Shown: positions 1-7,660 of the stretch, piece by piece
How the letters are laid out: every line of letters begins with the position of its first letter
Position numbering within the stretch: the first letter of the stretch is position 1
DNA from: BOKV01 sp041397525
Lineage (GTDB): Bacteria > Pseudomonadota > Alphaproteobacteria > Rhizobiales > Rhizobiaceae
Reading direction: 5' to 3'
Length of the DNA stretch: 64,000 bases
Assembly (NCBI GenBank): GCA_041397525.1
Contig: JAWKWL010000007.1
Span: forward strand, 62,001 to 126,000
Program-made: the position numbers and the translations under genes
Notes under the pieces: model-generated
The model's database searches: none
What the model saw: the letters and a program-made list of their open reading frames with translations, nothing else
What the model was told of the DNA's origin: nothing

Positions 1-267
1 GCCGACATGCTCATCATCAAGGTTACGGAAGGCAATGGCTGGGCCACGCTTACCTTTGACGATGACGGACCGGGAATTCCCGAGGATCAACGCGAGGAAG
101 TGTTCAAGCCGTTCATGCGTCTTGACGAGGCCCGCAATGTTGACGAGGGCGGAACCGGGCTGGGCCTGTCAATCGCCCGCGACATCGTCCGCAACCACGG
201 CGGCGACATAAACCTGCACCAAAGCCCTGTGGGCGGTTTGCGCGCCATCGTCAGGCTGCCACTCTAG
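1..267 (+). CDS. Sensor histidine kinase, C-terminal ATPase part (5-prime truncated)
   Basis: The reading frame is open from the first base of the window, so the gene starts upstream and only the last 88 or so residues are visible. They form the end of a GHKL ATPase domain: the G1 box DDDGPGIP, the F box VFKPFMR, and the G2 box GGTGLGLSIARDIV followed by NHGG. This is the ATP-binding module that phosphorylates the conserved His of a two-component sensor kinase. The dimerisation domain and sensor are outside the window, so neither signal nor partner regulator can be named. The short C-terminus ends just after the domain with a TAG codon, with no receiver domain attached. Confidence 0.9.
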   Translation, partial: ADMLIIKVTEGNGWATLTFDDDGPGIPEDQREEVFKPFMRLDEARNVDEGGTGLGLSIARDIVRNHGGDINLHQSPVGGLRAIVRLPL

Positions 268-282
268 GGTCAGTTCAACCGG

Positions 283-597
283 CTATTGCGGACAGGGAAC
301 GGCACTGGCGCCACCTGTGGCCATCGGCTTGCCATTGACAAAGACAGTTGACGAACCGGTAACGATGGAACCACCGCAATTTGTTTTTGAACCAACGGTC
401 GCGGCAGGTTTTCCGTTGATGAAGACATTGGTGGAACCATCCGTGACCACTTCACCCGTGGAAGTGACATCACCTGCGGTCGCAGCCTGATTGCCATCGA
501 CAGTCACATTGCCGCTGCCGGTCACAATCTGCGACGGCGTGCCTTGCGCAAATGCAAGTGTCGGCATCAAAACCAGGGCCAGTGCAATTTGCTTCAT
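283..597 (-). CDS. Exported PAAR-like small protein
   Basis: A 104-residue protein that begins with a good Sec signal peptide (MKQIALALVLMPTLAFA, probable cleavage before QG). The mature part has two similar halves with the pattern VTGSxxVFVNGKPxAT, typical of PAAR-motif proteins, whose short beta strands form a small cone in type VI secretion spike tips. Usual T6SS PAAR proteins have no signal peptide and no T6SS gene lies nearby, so a periplasmic or surface role is more likely than a spike role; this is inference. The chosen ATG is one base past the stop of csaA, so it is almost certainly the last gene of the proC-csaA operon. A longer frame opens 69 bases upstream but would bury the signal peptide. 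The biological function is unknown. Confidence 0.75.
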   Translation of the reverse strand: MKQIALALVLMPTLAFAQGTPSQIVTGSGNVTVDGNQAATAGDVTSTGEVVTDGSTNVFINGKPAATVGSKTNCGGSIVTGSSTVFVNGKPMATGGASAVPCPQ

Positions 598-598
598 G

Positions 599-940
599 TC
601 AGTGCAGCCTCCCGCCATCGGGAACCTTGAGATCGACATTGCCCAGGACAACCGCACCATTTTCATCGGGGAAGCCCAGCACCAGTACTTCCGACATCAG
701 CGGGCCGATCTGGCGCGGCGGGAAATTCACGACTGCCATGACCTGCCTGCCGACAAGTGTCTGCGGCGTGTAATGGACGGTGATCTGCGCCGAACTGCGC
801 TTTACGCCGATCACCGGTCCGAAGTCGATGCGCAACTTGATGGCCGGTTTGCGCGCCTCGGGAAACGGTTCCGCCTCGATGATCGTGCCGACCCGGATAT
901 CGACCTTCAGAAAATCCTCTATGCCAATCTGGTCCTTCAT
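599..940 (-). CDS. csaA: tRNA-binding/chaperone-like protein CsaA
   Basis: A 113-residue single-domain protein matching the CsaA family over its full usual length. The fold is the EMAP/Trbp111-type OB domain also found in methionyl- and phenylalanyl-tRNA synthetases. Visible family features are the start DFLKVDIRVGTI, the central FGPVIGVKRSSAQIT, and the end LVLGFPDENGAVVLxxDxxVPDGGRL. CsaA was proposed as an export-related chaperone in Bacillus and the fold binds tRNA; which matters here cannot be read from sequence. It lies five bases after proC and its stop abuts the start of the PAAR-like gene, so translation of the three genes is probably linked. Confidence 0.9.
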   Translation of the reverse strand: MKDQIGIEDFLKVDIRVGTIIEAEPFPEARKPAIKLRIDFGPVIGVKRSSAQITVHYTPQTLVGRQVMAVVNFPPRQIGPLMSEVLVLGFPDENGAVVLGNVDLKVPDGGRLH

Positions 941-944
941 GGTC

Positions 945-1769
945 TCAGCCCGACAATTCTTCCGACCGCTTGCGCGCAGCTGTGATCGCCTTCTGCATCA
1001 GCGGCGCAAGGCCATTATCGGCCATCAACACCGCAAGTGCCGCAGCGGTCGTGCCGTTTGGCGAGGTCACATTCTGGCGCAGACGTTCAGCCGTGTCACT
1101 CGATTGGTGCATCAACTCGCCTGCGCCGCATACAGTTTCGCGCGCAAGCTTCATCGCCAGTTCTTCCGGCAGGCCCTGCGCTACACCCGCCGCCGCCATG
1201 CATTCCGCCAGATGAAACACATAGGCCGGACCGCTTCCCGATACCGCAGTAACCGCATCGATCAGCGCTTCATCCCTGACCCATTCCACGCTGCCGGTCG
1301 CACGCAACAGCAGCGAAACATTTTCGCACTGGCCAACGCTGGCCTCGGGATTGGAGCAGCAGACCGTAATGCCGCGCCCCACCAGCGCTGGCGTATTCGG
1401 CATGCAGCGTACAATCGCCCCCGCCCGCGCACCCAATATTGCCGCCATGTTGCTGATGGTCTTGCCCGCTGCAACCGACACAACCACCGTATCCGGTCCG
1501 CAGATCGCGGCATTGGCGGCGAGAACCTTGTCGAGAATTTGCGGCTTGACTGCCATGATCAGCACATCGGGCTGATAGCCATCCGGTACCGCAGAAACGG
1601 CAGTCATGCCATGCGCCTCAAGCATTTGCGCCATGGCAGGTGGCGGTGAAGGATCAATCACCGTGATGCGCTCCGGCGCGATGCCGCTCTTCAGCCAGCC
1701 GGCAAGCATGGCTCCACCCATATTGCCGGCTCCCACCAGCGCGATAGTGAAATTGCTGGAGCCGTTCAT
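945..1769 (-). CDS. proC: Pyrroline-5-carboxylate reductase
   Basis: A cytosolic enzyme of 274 residues that reduces delta-1-pyrroline-5-carboxylate to L-proline with NAD(P)H, the last step of proline synthesis. The N-terminus shows the dinucleotide-binding Rossmann motif VGAGNMGGAML (about residues 12-22). Further along are MPNTPALVGRG and the C-terminal signature SGSGPAYVF...GLPEELAMKLA of the helical dimerisation domain. The Met before NGSSNF is chosen as the start because it puts the Rossmann strand at the usual distance; an in-frame Met 39 bases upstream would add an unusual Arg/Lys-rich extension. It is followed at once by csaA. Confidence 0.95.
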   Translation of the reverse strand: MNGSSNFTIALVGAGNMGGAMLAGWLKSGIAPERITVIDPSPPPAMAQMLEAHGMTAVSAVPDGYQPDVLIMAVKPQILDKVLAANAAICGPDTVVVSVAAGKTISNMAAILGARAGAIVRCMPNTPALVGRGITVCCSNPEASVGQCENVSLLLRATGSVEWVRDEALIDAVTAVSGSGPAYVFHLAECMAAAGVAQGLPEELAMKLARETVCGAGELMHQSSDTAERLRQNVTSPNGTTAAALAVLMADNGLAPLMQKAITAARKRSEELSG

Positions 1770-1875
1770 CCCTGTCATTCTCTTCGCCCTAGCCATTGCA
1801 AGGCCCATTGCTTGCCACGGAATGCCAACAAGCTCAAGCGACAGCGCTGTACGCTACCGCAACGGCACTCGACGT

Positions 1876-2376
1876 TCAGGCATTTCCGTGGGTTTCAAAC
1901 AATGCCCCGTCAAGCGCTTCCTGCGCTGGCTTGCCTGCCCAAACGACAAACTGGAATGCCTGGAAATAGCGTTCGCATGCATCCAGCGCACTGGTCAGCA
2001 GGCATTCAAGCTGTTCGCCGTTCGGCTCCGCCCCGCCATTGAGCAACAGGGATTGCCGAAACATGATCACGCCTTCGCGCGTCCACAGATCGAAATGACC
2101 GATCAGCAATTGCTCATTGACCAGCGACAGCAGTTTCATGGTTTCAAGCGTGCGCCGTTCCGGCACCTTCAGGTCGAATGCGCAGGCGAGATGGAGGGCC
2201 TCGAAATCCTCCATCCACGAGAACGATACACTGTAGTCGGCCCACACGCCGCTGACGGTGATATTGATCTCGTCATCGCCGGAGCGCTCGAATTCCCAGT
2301 CATTGACCGAGGCAACTTGCTCGATCATGTCGACAGGGTTCATCTCGCGATCCATTTCCAGTTCAAGAAGGCTCAT
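1876..2376 (-). CDS. YbjN domain-containing protein
   Basis: A 166-residue soluble protein of the YbjN family, with the acidic N-terminus MSLLELEMDREMNPVDMIEQVA, the strand-rich centre WADYSVSFSWMEDFEALHLACAFDLKVP and the C-terminal helices around LLSLVNEQLLIGHFDLW. YbjN folds resemble type III secretion chaperones, and the family affects motility and stress phenotypes in enterobacteria, but no biochemical activity is established. The start at MSLLELE is preferred over an upstream frame with a very basic stretch. It is the first gene before proC, about 100 bases away, a common order in Hyphomicrobiales, and is probably in the same transcription unit. Confidence 0.85.
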   Translation of the reverse strand: MSLLELEMDREMNPVDMIEQVASVNDWEFERSGDDEINITVSGVWADYSVSFSWMEDFEALHLACAFDLKVPERRTLETMKLLSLVNEQLLIGHFDLWTREGVIMFRQSLLLNGGAEPNGEQLECLLTSALDACERYFQAFQFVVWAGKPAQEALDGALFETHGNA

Positions 2377-2685
2377 CGATCCTCGCTTCCGCCGCCGCAC
2401 GGCGATTGCCTGTCTTTTGGGAAACAACGCAACGCATGCAACAAGATTACAGGAGTTCGCACATCAGCCTGTTTGCCCGGTGGGCGGGGCCGAATGGGTC
2501 CGCCACGAATCATCCTGTAATTTCAGTCTATTCGCGGGGGTTGGTTTGGCTACCCCGCAACCGGGCGGGCGTAGAGCGAATCTGTGGAGAAGATTTGAAT
2601 CACAATATGCAAGACAGGCGCTAAGCGATTCTGCCGACTCCGCTTTTGGAACCGGCAGAGCTGTGGATAAAAACTTTTTGTGACG
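2377..2685. other. Intergenic region with a potential structured RNA
   Basis: There is no convincing gene in these 309 bases between the start of the YbjN-like gene and the stop of ubiK. Most of its structure is a 9-bp perfect inverted repeat, ATTACAGGA at 2446-2454 and TCCTGTAAT at 2513-2521. It encloses a second pairable pair of arms (GTTCG and CGAAT), a GCCC/GGGC hairpin and a GC-rich stem. A 10-bp palindrome, GTGACGTCAC, at 2680-2689 overlaps the ubiK stop codon. The region should also carry the promoter of the YbjN-proC-csaA unit, but no clear -35/-10 pair was picked out. Confidence 0.4.
2446..2521. ncRNA. Candidate structured RNA element (unclassified)
   Basis: Nested inverted repeats could fold about 76 nucleotides into a closed hairpin: ATTACAGGA with TCCTGTAAT, then GTTCG with CGAAT (one G-U), with an inner GC-rich stem between about 2480 and 2505. 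It does not match the conserved cores of SRP RNA, tmRNA or RNase P RNA that I know. Because the stems are symmetric, the strand cannot be assigned. It could be a 5-prime leader of the minus-strand YbjN-proC unit or a free small RNA. This rests on pairing by eye only. Confidence 0.3.
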
Positions 2686-2985
2686 TCACTTTTTTTCGGT
2701 CGCTGACACTTTGCGGGCAGGTTTTTCAGATGCCTTGCCGCCAAGCTGCGCTTCAAGCGCCTCAATCCGGCGCTTCAACGCTTCGTTTTCAGCCCGAGCA
2801 TTTGCCGCCATTTCCTTGACCGCATCAAATTCGTCGCGCTTCACAAGGTCCATGTCGGCAAGGAAGCGCTCCGCCTGTGAACGGAATGCGGTCTCCACCT
2901 CCCGCTTCACGCCCTGCGCGGCACCGGCGGCATCCGTCATCAATTTTGCGAATTCATCAAAAATCCGGTTCTGGCCCTGGTTCAT
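2686..2985 (-). CDS. ubiK: Ubiquinone biosynthesis accessory factor UbiK (BMFP family)
   Basis: A 99-residue protein of the BMFP/UbiK family, which helps the cytosolic ubiquinone-synthesis complex and can associate with membranes. The N-terminus MNQGQNRIFDEFAKLMTDAAGAAQG is the typical amphipathic helix. The middle contains SQAERFLADMDLVKRDEFDAV, and residues 60-85 (AENEALKRRIEALEAQL) form the trimerising coiled coil. A Lys-rich tail follows. Two adjacent ATG codons (2983-2985, 2986-2988) compete; an AGGAG stretch upstream is better spaced for the second, used here. It is divergent from the caspase-like gene across about 250 bases. Confidence 0.85.
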   Translation of the reverse strand: MNQGQNRIFDEFAKLMTDAAGAAQGVKREVETAFRSQAERFLADMDLVKRDEFDAVKEMAANARAENEALKRRIEALEAQLGGKASEKPARKVSATEKK

Positions 2986-3237
2986 CATGGTTCTCCTGAA
3001 GCGCCACTGGTCTCGATACCAGCGGGAACGCTGGTAGCTGCTGAATTTGTTGCGAGTTAGGTAGCCTTCCACCGGCACAGTTTCAATGCGTGAAACTGTC
3101 TTGCCGCCACAAACCGTCATGTGACTTGTGTCACAACAACTCGACAGCAATCGGATAAGCTGGTTCAAATGGGAGAACTGTCTTTCCGGCGGACTGGCAG
3201 GGCGAACTGGCAGTACGAAAAGGATCGGAGATCACCA

Positions 3238-4779
3238 ATGACCGTGGCATTTGGCACATTCATTCGCAAACTGGTTTCGGTTTCCACCATCATCGCCCTC
3301 CCCGCCCTCATGCTGATGGTCGCAGCCCCCGCCATTTCCGAGGCACAGGAGCAACGTCGCGTAGCGCTGGTGGTTGGCAATGACGACTATGAAAACGTGC
3401 CAAAGCTGCAAAAGGCCCGCAACGACGCAGAAGCTGTATCGAAGGAACTTGCCGCCATCGGATTTCAAGTGACCACCGCCAAGGATATCGGGCGCCGTGC
3501 CATGAGCCGCGCTGTGCTGGAATTCGAGAAGTCGATCCAGCCGGGCGATCTCGCATTGTTCTATTATGCCGGTCACGGCTTTGCGATTTCCGGCCAGAAT
3601 TTTCTGCTGCCGGTGGACATTCCCCAGGCCGGCCCCGGCGAGGAAGGTCTGGTCCGTGATGAGGCGTTCCTTGCTGATGAGCTGTCAGACCGGCTGCAAA
3701 AAGCGGGAGCTTCGACGGTTGTACTGATTTTGGATGCCTGCCGTGACAATCCCTTTGCAGTGGCCGGCAAGCGCTCGCTTGATGGCCAGGCGGGCCTTTC
3801 GCGCATGGCACCCTCCGAGGGTGTCTTCGTGCTGTTCTCGGCTGGCATCGGCCAGTCCGCACTCGACCGGCTGAATGATGCTGACCAGAACCCCAACTCA
3901 GTATTCACGCGGCAATTCCTCGCAGAACTTGAAAAGCCCAACGCCTCCATCGTCGATATCGCCAAAGCGACACAGGTCAGCGTGCGAGACCTGGCGGCGG
4001 GCATCGGTCATGTGCAGACACCAGCTTATTACGACCAGATTATTGGCACCGTCACGCTGAACCCAGGCGAGGCGGGTGCAGCCGAAAGCCTGCTGCGCGG
4101 ATCGCAGGGAACCTTCCAGGAAGGAGCAACTGTTGCGATGCTGCCGCGTGTCGACCCCAAGCCGAAGGCTGGCAAGGCGAAGCCGATCGCCAGCTTCAGC
4201 CGTTCGAATGCCGGCTGGCAGGTTACTGTTTCCCTGCCTGAGCCTGCCCTCCAGTTCGGCTACCGGCTTGGCAAGGACGGTGAGTTTGTCGATACCGGCA
4301 CCATGCCCCAGATCGACCAGCGCACCGGCGCCCCTATGCCTGTAACCTGGTTCTCACTGCCCGCGGACTACGAACCTGGCGAGATTTATGTAACCTGGCG
4401 TGACAAGCGCGGTGAGGAAGCGGGTGTTTTCCCGATCCGGTTTGATCCCGACAGTGAATTGAAAGCCGGGCAGAAACAGATCCTCGAGCAGCTATGGACA
4501 GCGTGGCTTTCATTCCGCGAGTACAATGGCAACCTCGTCTATTTCAGCCATCTCGTCTCCTATCGTTGCGGCATCGAGAAAATCGAATATGCCTTCGACA
4601 ATTCCGGAAAATTCGAAACCTGGCCGCTGGTGGCCTGCGATCCGGCCAATCCCTATTCGGTACCCGACAACGCTGAAATCTACCGCAAGATAGCCAAGAG
4701 CACGAAATCCATGCAGGTAATCGTCACCTATTATGACGGCACAAAATCGCCGGAGCGGAATTTCAACGTGAAATATTGA
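3238..4779 (+). CDS. Exported caspase-family (peptidase C14) protein
   Basis: A 513-residue protein with an N-terminal signal peptide (residues 1-36, hydrophobic from about 12 to 32, likely cleavage after SEA). A caspase p20-like domain occupies about residues 40-290. It begins RRVALVVGNDDYENVPKLQKARNDA and has both catalytic positions: His113 in FYYAGHG and Cys168 in LILDACRDNPF, so it should be an active metacaspase/paracaspase-type peptidase. The C-terminal half (about 320-513) is beta-rich and of no family I recognise; it could bind substrate or the cell wall. The start ATG has GGAGA a few bases upstream. Bacterial C14 proteins of this exported type are common in Hyphomicrobiales but their substrates are mostly unknown. 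No toxin, chaperone or sensor partner gene is adjacent. Confidence 0.85.
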   Translation: MTVAFGTFIRKLVSVSTIIALPALMLMVAAPAISEAQEQRRVALVVGNDDYENVPKLQKARNDAEAVSKELAAIGFQVTTAKDIGRRAMSRAVLEFEKSIQPGDLALFYYAGHGFAISGQNFLLPVDIPQAGPGEEGLVRDEAFLADELSDRLQKAGASTVVLILDACRDNPFAVAGKRSLDGQAGLSRMAPSEGVFVLFSAGIGQSALDRLNDADQNPNSVFTRQFLAELEKPNASIVDIAKATQVSVRDLAAGIGHVQTPAYYDQIIGTVTLNPGEAGAAESLLRGSQGTFQEGATVAMLPRVDPKPKAGKAKPIASFSRSNAGWQVTVSLPEPALQFGYRLGKDGEFVDTGTMPQIDQRTGAPMPVTWFSLPADYEPGEIYVTWRDKRGEEAGVFPIRFDPDSELKAGQKQILEQLWTAWLSFREYNGNLVYFSHLVSYRCGIEKIEYAFDNSGKFETWPLVACDPANPYSVPDNAEIYRKIAKSTKSMQVIVTYYDGTKSPERNFNVKY

Positions 4780-4851
4780 GCGAGCCGCGGTCTTTACCCT
4801 GTCACGGCTGCATGGCATGAGCGGAAGCAAGATCAACAAGCCGGACCGAAA

Positions 4852-5673
4852 ATGCCGCTCCTCGCAATTCCCTTCCCTCCGATCGACCCGGTCTTCCTGC
4901 ATCTCGGCCCGGTTGAAATTCACTGGTACGGCCTTGCCTATGTCGCAGGCATCCTGTTCGGCTGGTGGTATGCGCGCCGCCTGGTCGCCAACGACCGCTT
5001 GTGGGGCAACAGGCAATCGCCGATATCACCCGCTGATCTCGACGATTTTCTCACCTGGGCAGTAGTCGGCATCATCGCTGGCGGGCGCATTGGCCATGTG
5101 CTGTTTTACGACCTACCGGTCTATCTCGACAACCCGATGCGCATCTTCATGATCTGGACCGGCGGCATGAGCTTCCATGGCGGTCTGATCGGCACATTGC
5201 TGGCCATGATCCTGTTTGCACGGTCGCGCGGTTTTTCCGCCTTCTCGCTGTTCGACGTGATCGCTGCCAGCGTCGGACCCGGCATCCTGTTCGGAAGGAT
5301 CGCGAATTTCATCAACCAGGAACTGTGGGGCAAGGTCAGTGACGTGCCCTGGGCGGTGATCTTTCCTGCTGCCGGACCCGCGCCACGCCATCCAAGCCAG
5401 CTTTATGAAGGCCTGTTCGAAGGCTTGTTACTGTTCATCCTGCTGCGCATCCTGACGCATTCCTTCCAGCGGCTGCAAAGCCCGGGTTTCGTCGCAGGCG
5501 CATTTGTTGCCTGGTACGGCCTGTGCCGGTTCATGATCGAATTTGTTCGCCTGCCGGACCCGCAACTGGGTTATCTTGCATTCGGATGGGTGACCATGGG
5601 CATGGTACTGTCACTGCCGATGATTGCCATCGGCGTCTGGGCCATGGCAAGTTCATCGGGACGCAGACAATAG
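4852..5673 (+). CDS. lgt: Prolipoprotein diacylglyceryl transferase
   Basis: An inner-membrane enzyme of 273 residues that transfers diacylglycerol from phosphatidylglycerol to the lipobox Cys of prolipoproteins, the first step of lipoprotein maturation. It shows the Lgt features: GPVEIHWYGLAYVAGI near the N-terminus, the essential-His box GGMSFHGGLIG, the signature GRIANFINQELWGKVSD, and RHPSQLYEGLFEGLL. About seven hydrophobic segments fit the known topology. The next gene starts within or just after its stop codon, so the two are probably cotranslated. Confidence 0.97.
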   Translation: MPLLAIPFPPIDPVFLHLGPVEIHWYGLAYVAGILFGWWYARRLVANDRLWGNRQSPISPADLDDFLTWAVVGIIAGGRIGHVLFYDLPVYLDNPMRIFMIWTGGMSFHGGLIGTLLAMILFARSRGFSAFSLFDVIAASVGPGILFGRIANFINQELWGKVSDVPWAVIFPAAGPAPRHPSQLYEGLFEGLLLFILLRILTHSFQRLQSPGFVAGAFVAWYGLCRFMIEFVRLPDPQLGYLAFGWVTMGMVLSLPMIAIGVWAMASSSGRRQ

Positions 5674-5687
5674 TGGCCAGCCTGCAA

Positions 5688-6797
5688 ATGAGCCTCCGCC
5701 AGCGCATTTCGCGCATGATCCGTCATGCAGGGCCGATGCCGCTGGCCGAGTTCATTCATCTGGCGTTGAGCGATCCCGAAAACGGATATTATTCACGCCA
5801 GACTGCCATCGGTGCAAAAGGCGATTTCATCACCGCGCCCGAAGTCAGCCAGCTTTTTGGCGAACTGATCGGTATCTGGTGCGTCTCTGCCTGGCAGGCG
5901 CTTGGTTCACCACCTGCAATCGCGCTGGTGGAAGCCGGTCCCGGCCATGGCACGCTGATGGCCGACATATTGCGAACTGCGCAACGCTTTGCCGATTTCA
6001 ACTCCGCGATTTCGGTGCATCTCTTAGAAACCAGCCCTGCAATGGTTGCCCGCCAGCGCAAGCGCCTGTCCGGTACCGGCCATGCCATTCAATGGCATGC
6101 TTCGCTGCAGGCGCTCCCCGCCATGCCAGCGATCCTCATCGCCAACGAATTGCTCGACGTATTGCCTTTCCGGCAATATGTGAAATCCGGGAAGAACTGG
6201 CTGGAAAACTGCATCGGACTGGACGGCAGCGACAAACTGACATTCATGCTGGGCGCAGGACAGATTGATCCGGCACTTTTGCCCCATGGGCACGAATTCG
6301 AACCCGATGGTTCAGTCTTCGAAGTCTCCCCTGCCCGCGAAGCTTTTGTGCAGGAACTTTGTGAGCACGTCTTGGCTCACAACGGTGCCGCCCTCTTGAT
6401 CGATTACGGGCATGTGAAATCGGGTTTCGGCGACACTTTCCAGGCTGTCCGGGCACACAAACCCACAAACCCCCTTGAAGCACCGGGAGATGCAGACCTC
6501 ACAAGCCACGTCGATTTCGAGCCGTTGAAGCGTCTGGCCGACCATGCGGGCATTGGCAGATCGGCCATTGCCACGCAAGGCGAATTCCTGTTGGCAATGG
6601 GGCTGCTGGAGCGCGCCGGAATCCTGGGCAGCACCGCTGACAATGATCGACGCGAGCAAATCCGGACAGAAGTTGAAAGACTGGCTGCACCCAATGAGAT
6701 GGGCAATCTTTTCAAGGTGATCGGCCTTTGGCATGGCTGTCAAGGCGGGGCAGTACCAGACCTGCCACCCTTTGTGATGCCGAAAACTGGAGATTGA
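5688..6797 (+). CDS. SAM-dependent methyltransferase, MidA/NDUFAF7 family
   Basis: A 369-residue homologue of MidA/NDUFAF7 (DUF185). The mitochondrial relative dimethylates an arginine of complex I subunit NDUFS2 during assembly. Visible motifs are NGYYSRQTAIGAKGDFITAP (substrate-side signature), the SAM-binding EAGPGHGTLMADIL, the acidic ETSPAM loop, ANELLDVLPFRQY and ALLIDYGH. The ATG used gives the usual N-terminus MSLRQRISRMI; a GTG overlapping the lgt stop codon (5673) is an in-frame alternative adding five residues. The order lgt, this gene, pgeF is conserved in Hyphomicrobiales. A complex I assembly role is inferred from the family, not from this locus. Confidence 0.88.
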   Translation: MSLRQRISRMIRHAGPMPLAEFIHLALSDPENGYYSRQTAIGAKGDFITAPEVSQLFGELIGIWCVSAWQALGSPPAIALVEAGPGHGTLMADILRTAQRFADFNSAISVHLLETSPAMVARQRKRLSGTGHAIQWHASLQALPAMPAILIANELLDVLPFRQYVKSGKNWLENCIGLDGSDKLTFMLGAGQIDPALLPHGHEFEPDGSVFEVSPAREAFVQELCEHVLAHNGAALLIDYGHVKSGFGDTFQAVRAHKPTNPLEAPGDADLTSHVDFEPLKRLADHAGIGRSAIATQGEFLLAMGLLERAGILGSTADNDRREQIRTEVERLAAPNEMGNLFKVIGLWHGCQGGAVPDLPPFVMPKTGD

Positions 6798-6833
6798 CAG
6801 CGACCATTTCCCCCGCCAATCTCGGACCATGAA

Positions 6834-7658
6834 ATGCGGCTACCAAATCACCCGTCGGCAGCGATGACGCTCCCGGCTCCCTTTTTGTGTGAAACCCTCG
6901 CCCAAAGTGGCGTGGACGCTTCACACAGCATTGCGCACGGGTTTTTCACGCGCAGGGGTGGCGTATCAAAAGGCATCTATGCAGGCCTGAATGTGGGGCT
7001 TGGTTCGCACGATGAGCGGGCGGCAATCCTGGAGAACCGCCGCCGTGTGGCAGCATTCCTCGGCGCAGAGGCAACAGGCCTTGCAACGCCATACCAGGTT
7101 CATTCACCGGATGTGGCCATCGTGACTTCACCCTGGGCATCAGACTACAAGCCGCAGGCTGATGCTGTGGTGACGGCAGAACCGAACCTTGCAATTGGCG
7201 TTCTGACAGCCGATTGCGGACCTGTGCTGTTTGCCGACGGATCTGCGGGGGTCATAGGCGCGGCGCATGCCGGCTGGAAGGGGGCCACTACCGGAGTACT
7301 CGAAAACACAATCGTTGCAATGGAAAAACTCGGCGCCAGCCGCAACGCCATTGTTGCAACACTGGGACCGGTCATCAGCCAGAAAAACTACGAAGTCGGC
7401 CCCGAATTTGTCGAGCGGCTTGTGGCGATCAGTCCGGACAACCGGCAATTTCTGATACCCTCCGGTCAGGCCGGCCGCATGTTGTTCGATTTGCCGGCCT
7501 ATATCGTCAACCGGCTCGAAATGGCAGGTGTCAGTGCCCGATGGACGGGACACTGCACCTATGAGGACGAGGAAAATTTCTTTTCCTATCGTCGCAAGAC
7601 ACATCGCGGCGAGCCTGACTATGGTCGCCAGATATCCGCAATCATCCTGAGGAGTTGA
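6834..7658 (+). CDS. pgeF: Peptidoglycan editing factor PgeF (YfiH family)
   Basis: A 274-residue laccase-domain protein. PgeF removes wrongly placed amino acids, for example L-Ser in place of L-Ala, from UDP-MurNAc peptides in the cytosol; other members are purine nucleoside-processing enzymes. Motifs present are HGFFTRRGGVSKGIYAGLNVG, the metal-ligand regions LTADCGPVLFAD and GAAHAGWKGA, and the C-terminal CTYEDEENFFSYRR. The three metal/catalytic positions (Cys and two His) appear intact. Two Met codons (6834 and 6864) are possible starts. The stop is followed closely by the M24 gene, whose ribosome-binding site AGGAG lies inside the end of pgeF. Confidence 0.92.
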   Translation: MRLPNHPSAAMTLPAPFLCETLAQSGVDASHSIAHGFFTRRGGVSKGIYAGLNVGLGSHDERAAILENRRRVAAFLGAEATGLATPYQVHSPDVAIVTSPWASDYKPQADAVVTAEPNLAIGVLTADCGPVLFADGSAGVIGAAHAGWKGATTGVLENTIVAMEKLGASRNAIVATLGPVISQKNYEVGPEFVERLVAISPDNRQFLIPSGQAGRMLFDLPAYIVNRLEMAGVSARWTGHCTYEDEENFFSYRRKTHRGEPDYGRQISAIILRS

Positions 7659-7660
7659 TC

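Noticed and set aside
1606..2520. Plus-strand open frame antisense to proC and the YbjN-like gene
   Set aside because: High GC third-position bias on the minus strand leaves long antisense frames. The minus-strand products match known families fully.
2662..2670. TGTGGATAA, the complement of a perfect DnaA box (TTATCCACA)
   Set aside because: A single 9-mer is expected about once per two windows of this size by chance. No cluster of boxes, AT-rich unwinding region or origin-type genes is present.
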